A stretch of DNA of 64,000 bases, taken from contig JAIKVZ010000050.1 of the NCBI GenBank assembly GCA_024685285.1, positions 1 through 64,000 on the forward strand, in the 5' to 3' direction. Every line of letters begins with the position of its first letter. Position 1 is the stretch's first letter. The notes beneath the pieces are model-generated. The model was not told the DNA's origin, made no database searches, and was given only the letters and a program-made list of their open reading frames with translations. This stretch comes from Bacteroidales bacterium. Its GTDB lineage: Bacteria > Bacteroidota > Bacteroidia > Bacteroidales > P3. Shown piece by piece: positions 54,999 to 62,523 of the stretch. Position numbers and translations under genes: made by a program.

Positions 54999-56209
54999 CA
55001 AACGACGATATTCGCAACCAATTTCCGATACTCGGCACCGAGGTATACGGCAAACCGCTGGTCTACCTCGACAACGCTGCTACCACCCAAAAACCGGCGG
55101 CGGTGATCGAGGCCCTGAGCCGCTACTATCTGACCCTCAACAGCAACATACACCGCGGCGCCCATCACCTGGCCACCGAGGCCACCGAGGCCTACGAGCA
55201 GGTGCGCCGCAAGGTACAACAATATGTCAATGCCCGCTCACCGAAAGAGATTGTCTTCACCCGCGGCACCACCGAAAGCATCAATTTAGTGGCATCCACC
55301 TTTGCCGAGCGCTACCTCAGCGAGGGCGACGAGGTGATAATATCCGGCATGGAGCACCACTCAAATATCGTGCCATGGCAGCTGGCCTGTCATAAAAAAA
55401 ATGTTAAAATCCGTGTCATCCCCTTCAGCGACTCGGGCGAACTGGACCTTGACGCCTACCGCAGCCTCTTCAACGAGCGCACCCGACTGGTGGCAGTCTG
55501 TCATGTTTCAAACACCCTCGGCACAGTCAACCCCATAGCCCTCATGGCTCGTGAGGCACACGCCCATGGTGCAATGATAATGGTCGACGGAGCCCAGGCA
55601 GTGGCCCACACCGCTGTGGATGTGCAACAGCTGGGGTGCGACTTCTACTGTTTCTCCGGCCACAAAATGTACGCCCCTATGGGGGTTGGCGTGATGTACG
55701 GCCGCGAAGAGGTGCTCGACGAACTGCCCCCATATCAAGGTGGCGGCGAGATGATAAAGACCGTCACCTTCGACCACACCACCTACAACGAACTGCCATT
55801 CAAGTTCGAGGCCGGCACCCCCTCGGTAGGCGATGTGCTGGGTCTCGGTGCGGCACTCGATTTTATACAAAGCACTGGCTTGGACCGCATTGCCACCATA
55901 GAAAGCCAACTGCTGGCCTACGCCACAGAGCAGTTGCGCACCATCGACGGGGTGCAAATCTACGGCACAGCCACAAACAAGACCGGTGTCCTCTCGTTCA
56001 ATGTGGGCTCGGCCCACCCCTACGACGTGGGTACCCTGCTCGACAAGCTTGGCGTGGCCATACGCACTGGCCACCATTGTACACAGCCTGTGATGGATCG
56101 CTACGGCATACCCGGCACCGTGAGGGCCTCGTTTGCAGCATACAACACCATGGCCGAGATTGACACCTTCATAGCCGCTTTGCGCCGTATTGCACCCATG
56201 CTTGCCTAA
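54995..56209 (+). CDS. sufS: Cysteine desulfurase SufS
   Basis: 404 aa. PLP enzyme that removes sulfur from cysteine for Fe-S cluster assembly. Seen: VYLDNAATTQKP, NIHRGAHHLATEATEAYE, FTRGTTESINLVAS, MEHHSNIVPWQ, VDGAQAVAHTAVDVQ, the PLP lysine in FSGHKMYAPMGVGVMYG, and the active Cys in RTGHHCTQPVMDRYG. This is the group II (SufS/CsdA) form. sufB/C/D/E are not adjacent, which is unusual for SufS. It starts within the DedA stop and ends 7 nt before recN. Confidence 0.95.
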   Translation: MTNDDIRNQFPILGTEVYGKPLVYLDNAATTQKPAAVIEALSRYYLTLNSNIHRGAHHLATEATEAYEQVRRKVQQYVNARSPKEIVFTRGTTESINLVASTFAERYLSEGDEVIISGMEHHSNIVPWQLACHKKNVKIRVIPFSDSGELDLDAYRSLFNERTRLVAVCHVSNTLGTVNPIALMAREAHAHGAMIMVDGAQAVAHTAVDVQQLGCDFYCFSGHKMYAPMGVGVMYGREEVLDELPPYQGGGEMIKTVTFDHTTYNELPFKFEAGTPSVGDVLGLGAALDFIQSTGLDRIATIESQLLAYATEQLRTIDGVQIYGTATNKTGVLSFNVGSAHPYDVGTLLDKLGVAIRTGHHCTQPVMDRYGIPGTVRASFAAYNTMAEIDTFIAALRRIAPMLA

Positions 56210-56216
56210 ACACGCC

Positions 56217-57863
56217 ATGCTCAACACTCTGCACATAGAAAACTACGCCCTTATCAAGCAGGCCGACATCAATCTCGGTACAGGCTTTGTGGCAATAACA
56301 GGCGAAACCGGCGCCGGCAAATCGATACTGCTTGGAGCCTTGGGGCTGCTGCTGGGGCAACGCGCCGACCTGCAAGTGCTCGGCGACAAGGAGCGGAAAT
56401 GCGTTGTTGAAGCAACCTTCGGCATTGCTGGTTTAGGACTCGAGGCGCTGCTTGCCGAGGCCGACGTTGACTATGACGACACTCTTGTGATACGGCGCGA
56501 AATACTGCCCTCCGGCAAATCGCGTGCCTTTGTAGGAGACACTCCCGCACAGCTCCCGCTGCTGCGCCAGATAGGCACACGACTGGTCGACATTCACTCT
56601 CAGCACCAAACCCTCACGCTGGCCGAAGGGGCGTTCCAGACCTCGCTGCTCGACGTAATAGGAGCCTCGCCCATGGCACAGTATCGCGCCGCATTCGACG
56701 AGTATGCCACACTAAAAAAACAACTCGAAGAGCTAACCGCCACCGATGCCCGCAACCGTAAAGAACTGGACTACCTACAGTTTCTGTTCGACGAGCTGCA
56801 ATCGGCCCGCCTCACCGCCGGAGAGCAGGAAGAACTGGAGCAAGAGCAACAGCTGCTGGCACACACCGAGGCCATCAAAGAGGGTCTGGCTAAAGCTTCA
56901 GCTCTGTGCGATGCCGACGAGGGTGCCGCCCTTTCGTTGCTCGGCCAGGCAAAAGGTATCTTGGCACGAATTGCGGACTACCATCCCGAAATCAAGTCAA
57001 TATACTCGCGGTTAGAATCTTCAATTATCGAGTTGCGCGACATCATGGCCGACCTCTCGCACCTCGACTCAGCATTGGCATATTCGCCAGAACGCCTGCA
57101 GCAGGTCGACGAGCGCCTCGACCTTATCTACCGTCTCGAGCGCAAGCATGACACCAATAGCATCGAAGGCCTCATTGCCGTGCGCGACGAGATTGACGGC
57201 CGCCTGCAGTCCATTGATTCTACCGACCGACGCATTGAGCAAACCATGGAGATGGTGGACAAATCTTTTGCCAAAGTGCAGGAACTGGCCGAAAAACTGA
57301 CAAAATGTCGCACAAAGGCTGCCAAGCAACTCGAGGCTGACATTTTGACACCCTTGACCCAATTGGGGATGAAAGAGGCACGGCTCACCGTGCATGTTGC
57401 AACCACCGACCACTACGGCCCCATGGGACATGACAGCGTCACTTTCCTCTTTAATGCCAACCGTGGCGGCGAGCCACGCGAACTGTCGAAGGTGGCCTCG
57501 GGCGGCGAGATGTCGCGCCTCATGTTGGCCGTCAAATCACTCGTCACAGCCCGTACACTACTGCCCACCGTAATTTTCGATGAAATCGACACCGGCGTGA
57601 GCGGCGACATATCGGTGGCAGTGGGGCGCATGATGAGCAGTATGGCACAGAATTTGCAGGTGATAGCCATAACCCACCTGCCACAGATTGCGGCTCGGGC
57701 CGGCCAGCATTTCAAAGTGTACAAAGAAATCGAGAACAACGTCACCGTGACCAGAATTTGCGAACTGACATCCGACGAGCGGACACGAGAAGTTGCCATC
57801 ATGCTCTCCTCGGACCCTCCTACAGCCGCAGCACTGCAAACCGCCAAAGAGTTGATGCAATAA
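56217..57863 (+). CDS. recN: DNA repair protein RecN
   Basis: 548 aa from MLNTLHIENYALIKQADINL. SMC-like ATPase acting early in double-strand-break repair. Walker A ITGETGAGKSILLGALGLLLG; HSQHQTLTL (the Q-loop/lever region); two long coiled-coil arms (about 150-200 and 270-380). Signature KVASGGEMSRLMLAVKSL, Walker B TVIFDEIDTGVSGDIS, and QVIAITHLPQIAA. Length is normal. The stop overlaps the aroK start (TAATG). Confidence 0.96.
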   Translation: MLNTLHIENYALIKQADINLGTGFVAITGETGAGKSILLGALGLLLGQRADLQVLGDKERKCVVEATFGIAGLGLEALLAEADVDYDDTLVIRREILPSGKSRAFVGDTPAQLPLLRQIGTRLVDIHSQHQTLTLAEGAFQTSLLDVIGASPMAQYRAAFDEYATLKKQLEELTATDARNRKELDYLQFLFDELQSARLTAGEQEELEQEQQLLAHTEAIKEGLAKASALCDADEGAALSLLGQAKGILARIADYHPEIKSIYSRLESSIIELRDIMADLSHLDSALAYSPERLQQVDERLDLIYRLERKHDTNSIEGLIAVRDEIDGRLQSIDSTDRRIEQTMEMVDKSFAKVQELAEKLTKCRTKAAKQLEADILTPLTQLGMKEARLTVHVATTDHYGPMGHDSVTFLFNANRGGEPRELSKVASGGEMSRLMLAVKSLVTARTLLPTVIFDEIDTGVSGDISVAVGRMMSSMAQNLQVIAITHLPQIAARAGQHFKVYKEIENNVTVTRICELTSDERTREVAIMLSSDPPTAAALQTAKELMQ

Positions 57864-58363
57864 TGAGAGTCTTTTTAGTTGGATACATGTATAGTGGCAA
57901 ATCCACACTCGGACGGCGCTTGGCGGCTGCCATGGGCTACCGGTTTGTAGATATTGACGATGCTTTCGAGGAACGCTACAGGGTCAACATCCCATTGTTC
58001 TTCAAAAAGTATGACGAGACCGCATTCCGCACCCTCGAAGCCGCACTGCTGCGCGATGTTGCCGCGGCCGACGATATAGTCATCTCCACCGGCGGCGGCA
58101 CCCCATGCTACAACGCCAATATGGATTTCATGCTCGCCAACGGACGTGTAGTGTTTCTCGATATGCCAGCACCGGCCATATTGTCGCGTATGGCAACCAG
58201 CAAGAAACCCCGCCCGCTGCTACAAGACAAGCATGGCGACGAATTGCGCAACTATGTGACACAACAACTCGCCGAGCGTATGCCAACATACCAACGTGCC
58301 CATATCACCGTCAGCGCCATCAACGCCAACGCCACAGCCATTGCAGCACTGCTGGCCAATTAA
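57863..58363 (+). CDS. aroK: Shikimate kinase
   Basis: 166 aa from MRVFLVGYMYSGKSTLGRRL (Walker A GYMYSGKS). Phosphorylates shikimate in aromatic amino acid synthesis. DIDDAFEERY stands in the shikimate-binding Asp motif, then FRTLEAALL, ISTGGGTPCY and KPRPLL with the lid Arg. The start codon lies in the recN stop (1-nt overlap). The stop overlaps that of the convergent kinase gene by 3 nt. Confidence 0.93.
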   Translation: MRVFLVGYMYSGKSTLGRRLAAAMGYRFVDIDDAFEERYRVNIPLFFKKYDETAFRTLEAALLRDVAAADDIVISTGGGTPCYNANMDFMLANGRVVFLDMPAPAILSRMATSKKPRPLLQDKHGDELRNYVTQQLAERMPTYQRAHITVSAINANATAIAALLAN

Positions 58364-60060
58364 TATTCAAACGAGCTGCCTCCCAAAAACTCGCGCATTA
58401 TACTATTATAAGGTATATATTTTGCCTCGATGGGAGTTATGAGCTCTGAGAAATCGAGCAGCTGGCGAGCAATGGAATACTCCTCGCAGTTCTCCGGCAC
58501 CTCTTTGAGCAAGGGCTCGGCATAGACTTTAAGCACACCGAGCTCGTACAGCAAAGCCGAGTTGAACATGACATTGGCATTTTCCTGGAACGGGAATATA
58601 TGCTCTCTCTCGCCACGCACCACCTCGGGCCAGCGGTGCAGGGTGTCGAGGGCGCCCCAACCGCGGAAATTGTTGTCGCGCACCAAGCGTCGCACCAAGC
58701 GGTTGTCGGTACCGTGTATTATGTTCTGGTTGTCTATAGCGAGCTGGGTGAGGGCCGAGACATATATCTTGAACTTGAACGAGTCGTCTATCTGCGCCGT
58801 CAGCTTGGGATTGAGGGCGTGAATGCCCTCTATGACGAGTATGCTGCGTGGACCCATCTTGAGGGTCTTGCCACTGTAGTATGGGTCGCCTTTGATGAAG
58901 TCGAAAGTGGGTATCTTGACCTCCTCGCCGCGCGCAAGAGCCAGCAGGTGCTCGTTAAGGAGCGGTATGTCGAGGGCATCGATACTCTCAAAGTCAAACT
59001 CGCCATTGGGCAACTTGGGAGTACGGGCCCGGCAAACAAAGTAGTCGTCGAGCGAAATCTGTTGCACATCGTAGCCAAGCACGCTGAGTTGCACGCTGAG
59101 GCGACGGCACGAGGTGGTCTTGCCGCTGCTCGACGGGCCGGCCAGCAGCACCAACCGCGCACCGCTCTGACGTACCATGTCGGCAATCTCGGCATACTTC
59201 TTCTCATGCAGAGCTTCGGCCAGATGTATAAGGTGCTGAGGACCCTTGTCATGCACAATGCGGTTGTAGTCGCTCACCGTCGAGGTATGTAGCAGGTCAA
59301 CCCAGTGGTGGTGCTCACGGAATATGGCGAAGAGTTTGGGCGTAGGCTGGAAGAGCGACAACTTGTCGGGGTGGTCGGTGTCGGCACACTGCAAGATGTA
59401 GCCCTCCTCGAAAGTGCGGAAATCCCAGCAGGTGATGCAACCCGTCGAGGGAGCCAGTTTGCCGCTCATTTTGTGCACCGTGTCGCCAAGAAAGTTCATC
59501 TCGATGTAGAGCTGTTTGAGGTTCTGCAGCAACTCCACGGTCTTTGGCATGTGGCGTGGACTGATGAGGTCTATGGCGTCGCTGAGGAGCATGGTGCGGT
59601 TCACAAACGGCATATCGGCCTCTTGCAGGGCTATCATGCGGTCGCGCACTGCGCGGCACACCTCCAACTGCTCAGGTAACTGGAAATCTTCGACGGCAGA
59701 CTCAATGCGGCAGTAGAAACCGTTTTGCAGCGAGTGGTCTATGCTGAGCACCGCCTTCGGGTAGCAGTCGTGCACAGCCTTGTAGAGCATGAAACAGAGC
59801 GCGTTGCGGTACATCCTGAAGCCCTGCCGGTCGGTGATGTTGAGGAAACGGATGACCTTGGGGGTGTATACGCGGTATTGCAGAGACTCAACCCTGTTGT
59901 TGACCAAGGCGCCCAGAATGGGCAACTGAGGTTTGCCGCTCTGCCCTGCCGTCTCGCGGGTGTAGGCGGCGGCCAGTTCGGCCAAGTGTGTACCGGGGGT
60001 TATGTGCTGCCGCAGGCCTGTGTTGGAGATAACTATCTCAATTTGCTCCGTATTGTTCAT
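58360..60060 (-). CDS. Nucleoside (uridine-type) kinase with N-terminal TGS/threonyl-tRNA synthetase-like domains
   Basis: 566 aa from MNNTEQIEIVISNTGLRQHI. Residues 1-70 are TGS-like (TPGTHLAELAAAY). Residues about 75-240 resemble the second additional domain of ThrRS (MLYKAVHDCYPKAVLSIDHS, GFYCRIE). About 270-566 is a PRK/uridine kinase: Walker A LAGPSSSGKTTSCRR (308-315), ISLDDYFVCRARTPKL, FDFESIDALDIPLLNEHL and VIEGIHALNPKL. This fused form is common in Bacteroidetes. The kinase substrate is probably a nucleoside; the role of the tRNA-synthetase-like part is unknown. The ORF extension beyond 60060 is not supported by composition or family start. Confidence 0.9.
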   Translation of the reverse strand: MNNTEQIEIVISNTGLRQHITPGTHLAELAAAYTRETAGQSGKPQLPILGALVNNRVESLQYRVYTPKVIRFLNITDRQGFRMYRNALCFMLYKAVHDCYPKAVLSIDHSLQNGFYCRIESAVEDFQLPEQLEVCRAVRDRMIALQEADMPFVNRTMLLSDAIDLISPRHMPKTVELLQNLKQLYIEMNFLGDTVHKMSGKLAPSTGCITCWDFRTFEEGYILQCADTDHPDKLSLFQPTPKLFAIFREHHHWVDLLHTSTVSDYNRIVHDKGPQHLIHLAEALHEKKYAEIADMVRQSGARLVLLAGPSSSGKTTSCRRLSVQLSVLGYDVQQISLDDYFVCRARTPKLPNGEFDFESIDALDIPLLNEHLLALARGEEVKIPTFDFIKGDPYYSGKTLKMGPRSILVIEGIHALNPKLTAQIDDSFKFKIYVSALTQLAIDNQNIIHGTDNRLVRRLVRDNNFRGWGALDTLHRWPEVVRGEREHIFPFQENANVMFNSALLYELGVLKVYAEPLLKEVPENCEEYSIARQLLDFSELITPIEAKYIPYNSIMREFLGGSSFEY

Positions 60061-60188
60061 CAGCGTGGTTTTTAGTCTATGTTTGAATAACGGCGGTTTG
60101 CCCGATTTATTATGCCGATGCACCGGTTTTTTTGCAAAAAAGTGCCAGCCTGTTTGAACGCACATTTTCTGTTGGGTTGAAATATTTT

Positions 60189-60219
60189 TTTGTCAGTTTA
60201 AGAATTATTCGTATCTTTG
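60189..60219 (+). promoter_or_regulatory. Consensus promoter of the mntA-hepT operon
   Basis: TTTG (60189-60192), exactly 19 nt, TATCTTTG (60212-60219), 22 nt before the ATG at 60241. Confidence 0.8.
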
Positions 60220-60240
60220 CAGTCGGAAAAAGCATTAGCA

Positions 60241-60543
60241 ATGGACGCAATCTTGACACAGCAGATCAGCGACTACTTCGCTACACAGCCAGTACTGAAA
60301 GCATGGGTCTTTGGCTCATATGCCCGCGGCGAGGAGCGCAAAGACAGCGACATTGATTTACTGGTACAGTTTGACCGCAAGAATGCCAAAGTGGGTATGT
60401 TTAAGTACTGTGCCATGATTCTCGACCTTGAAAACATACTTCATCGCGGGGTAGATCTGGTGGAAGAAGGCGCATTACTGCCATTTGCGGAACGTACAGC
60501 CAATAAAGACAAGAAACTGATATATGAGAGAAACCGTTCGTGA
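60241..60543 (+). CDS. mntA: MntA-like minimal nucleotidyltransferase antitoxin
   Basis: 100 aa from MDAILTQQISDYFATQP. The nucleotidyltransferase signature is G25-S26 then D37-x-D39 (WVFGSYARGEERKDSDIDLL), the GSx10DxD pattern. A later VDLVEEGAL could supply the third acid. In characterised MntA/HepT pairs, MntA AMPylates HepT and so blocks its RNase activity; that is inferred here. It overlaps hepT by 20 nt. Own consensus promoter. These modules move between genomes. Confidence 0.9.
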   Translation: MDAILTQQISDYFATQPVLKAWVFGSYARGEERKDSDIDLLVQFDRKNAKVGMFKYCAMILDLENILHRGVDLVEEGALLPFAERTANKDKKLIYERNRS

Positions 60544-60877
60544 CCCCGGGCGCCTGGAACACATCCTTATGGCCATCGCCCATATTGAGGAGTTTACTAA
60601 CAATATGGACTACAATCAGTTTGTGTCGGACAAAAAAACCTTGTTTGCTGTCACATACAGTATCCAAATTATTGGCGAAGCAGCATACAAATTGACAAAA
60701 GAGTTCAAAACTACCCACCATGATTTACCTTGGCCTTTGATGGAGAAAATGCGTCACGTGCTGGTGCATGATTATTTCAATATAGCTCCGCAGGCACTGT
60801 GGGATGTTGTTACTGAAGACCTTCCGAGTATAAAGCCGCATATACAGTCATTATTTGACGAATGCACTAATTCATAA
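60524..60877 (+). CDS. hepT: HepT-like HEPN ribonuclease toxin (DUF86)
   Basis: 117 aa, all-helical. HEPN catalytic motif R77-x4-H82-x-Y84 (MRHVLVHDYF), preceded by the DUF86 helices AVTYSIQIIGEAAYKL and the turn LPWPLMEKM. The Tyr84 is the expected AMPylation site by the partner MntA. More A/T-rich than the surrounding housekeeping genes, consistent with transfer. It starts inside mntA, typical of this antitoxin-toxin order. Confidence 0.9.
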   Translation: MRETVRDPGRLEHILMAIAHIEEFTNNMDYNQFVSDKKTLFAVTYSIQIIGEAAYKLTKEFKTTHHDLPWPLMEKMRHVLVHDYFNIAPQALWDVVTEDLPSIKPHIQSLFDECTNS

Positions 60878-60952
60878 ATTGCGACGAATTTCACGGCATA
60901 TTTTTATGGTGGCGGCACAATATTTTGGGCCAAACGGCGTTACTCTTAGGCC

Positions 60953-61561
60953 ATGGCAGACGACACCTACCGCACCATCGAGGCCCCGGCCGAGGGCCTG
61001 TATAAGGAAAAAGGCAGCAAGTTCCTGGCTTTCGCCTTCCCTGTGACCACCGCCGACGAGGCCAAGGAGCACATCGACAGGCTGCGCAAGGACTATTTCG
61101 ACGCCCGTCACCACTGCTATGCCTACATAATAGGTATGCACGGCGAGCAATATCGCGCCAACGACGACGGCGAGCCTTCGGGCACCGCCGGTCGCCCCAT
61201 CCACGGCCAACTGCTCAGCGCCGGCCTCACCAACACCTTGGTGGTGGTGGTGCGCTACTTTGGCGGCATACTGCTCGGCGCCAGCGGTTTGGCCAACGCC
61301 TACAAGGCCGCCGCACGCGACGCCCTAAGCCATGCGCCAGTGGTGGAACGCACCATCTACTGCCGCTACCGGCTGCGGTTTGAATATCCCTTGATGAACG
61401 ACGTGATGAGGGTGCTCAAGGACCTCGGTCTCAAGCCAGAACGCCAGCAGTTCGAGCTCGACTGCCAGTTGGAGGTGGGCGTGCGCCAGTCGCTCAGCCA
61501 GCGCTTGACCGACGCCGTAGGCAACCTGCGCGGGGTTGTCATTGAGGCAATAGAGGGGTGA
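60953..61561 (+). CDS. YigZ/IMPACT family protein
   Basis: 202 aa. N-terminal UPF0029/IMPACT domain: EGLYKEKGSKFLAFAFPV, DARHHCYAYIIG, NDDGEPSGTAGRPI and VVRYFGGILLGASGLANAYK. The C-terminal DUF1949-like ferredoxin fold (RLRFEYPLMNDVMRVLKDL) is also present. Proposed to bind RNA, ribosomes or an elongation-factor-related partner; function in bacteria is not settled. No terminator follows before the convergent gene ending at 61652; the gap holds repeat copy 6. Confidence 0.92.
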   Translation: MADDTYRTIEAPAEGLYKEKGSKFLAFAFPVTTADEAKEHIDRLRKDYFDARHHCYAYIIGMHGEQYRANDDGEPSGTAGRPIHGQLLSAGLTNTLVVVVRYFGGILLGASGLANAYKAAARDALSHAPVVERTIYCRYRLRFEYPLMNDVMRVLKDLGLKPERQQFELDCQLEVGVRQSLSQRLTDAVGNLRGVVIEAIEG

Positions 61562-61610
61562 ACCACGCCAAAAAGTCGGGCCATGTTCGGCCGCCGGGCG
61601 CATAAATGCA

Positions 61611-61660
61611 TACCCTCTCCGACCCCTACCCGACCTCAACCCGAACCTAACCTATCTTAC
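61611..61660 (-). repeat. Dispersed 11-nt-unit repeat, copy 6 (overlaps a stop codon)
   Basis: Minus strand GTAAGATA, then GGTTAGGTTCG, GGTTGAGGTCG, GGTAGGGGTCG: three units, one fewer than the full copies. The TAG stop of the 61652-62377 gene is within the prefix, exactly as in copy 5. Sense to that gene. Confidence 0.9.
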
Positions 61661-62377
61661 CACCTCATTTTCAGGCACATCGTAACTCACCAAAAGTGGC
61701 TGTTTCCCTTCGGGCACATTGAGGGCCTCGGGCGAGCTTAACTTCTTGGTTTTGACGGGTATGCCTATGACCACACCGCCGAGGCAGCTGGTGCTGAACA
61801 CTGTGGTGCGGGTACCCATGGTGCTTGCGTCGGGCAGGCTCGAAGGTCCGCCGCCGGCATCACCGACGTTCATGCCGGCACGTGCGATGAGGCTTATGGA
61901 GCGCGACAGACGGTAGCGCAACTCGATTTCGGTGCCCAAGGTCATGCCGCCGCGGTTGACGCTGTAGCCGCGGTTGCCGTCGTTCCATCTGTTGGTCACC
62001 CCCATGTAGCCAACCGAGGCACCGGCAAGCATCTCCAAGCGCGGAGTCAGCTCGACCTTGGCGCGCAGCAGCAACGACACCTCCTGCACCGTGGCACGCT
62101 CGTCGATGGCTATGGCCGAGGTGTTGAGGCCCGTGTTTGAATAGCGCACCCCGAAAGCAAGGCGTTTGTGCTCAACCCCGAGGGTGAACTGCGAGGTCAT
62201 AGCCGTATAGTCGGACTGTGCGTCGGGCCTGAGCGAGAGGCCTGAGTAGTTGCGGTAGTGGGTCAAACCCGCGGCCACATCGTAGGTGATACGCCAATCG
62301 GGGTCCTGCGCCGCCAAGGGCGGCACCGCCGCGAAGGCTATGGCGGCAAGGGCGAGGGTCTTGCAAATCTTATTCAT
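61652..62377 (-). CDS. Outer-membrane beta-barrel protein
   Basis: 241 aa from MNKICKTLALAAIAFAAVPP, signal ending LAAQ; the frame upstream of 62377 covers the divergent promoter region and is rejected. Alternating strands (FTLGVEHKRLAFGVRYSNTG, LLLRAKVELTPRLEMLAGAS, GTEIELRYRLSRSISLIARAG) suggest a small barrel. The C-terminus, LLVSYDVPENEVVR, is polar rather than a typical last strand, and the stop comes from the repeat. The original C-terminus may therefore have been altered. Divergent from the helicase gene. Confidence 0.72.
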   Translation of the reverse strand: MNKICKTLALAAIAFAAVPPLAAQDPDWRITYDVAAGLTHYRNYSGLSLRPDAQSDYTAMTSQFTLGVEHKRLAFGVRYSNTGLNTSAIAIDERATVQEVSLLLRAKVELTPRLEMLAGASVGYMGVTNRWNDGNRGYSVNRGGMTLGTEIELRYRLSRSISLIARAGMNVGDAGGGPSSLPDASTMGTRTTVFSTSCLGGVVIGIPVKTKKLSSPEALNVPEGKQPLLVSYDVPENEVVR

Positions 62378-62491
62378 AGACGTTGTTTCTTTTTGAACCT
62401 TTACACTATAATAGACGTACAACGGGACCTTAATATTACAAGCGGTGAAAAAAAAACTTGCGGCACGGTGCGCTATTACAGAAAAAAAGTG

Positions 62492-62499
62492 TAACTTTG
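62492..62499 (+). promoter_or_regulatory. -7 element of the UvrD/PcrA gene
   Basis: TAACTTTG at 62492-62499, 24 nt before the ATG; no clear -33 box at the usual distance. Confidence 0.45.
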
Positions 62500-62523
62500 C
62501 ACCCTTGACACAACCCTTGCACA

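Noticed and set aside
57300-57312. TGACAAAATGTCG inside recN, similar to the heat-shock palindrome
   Set aside because: Coding position (KLTKCR), imperfect arms, no promoter-like partner.
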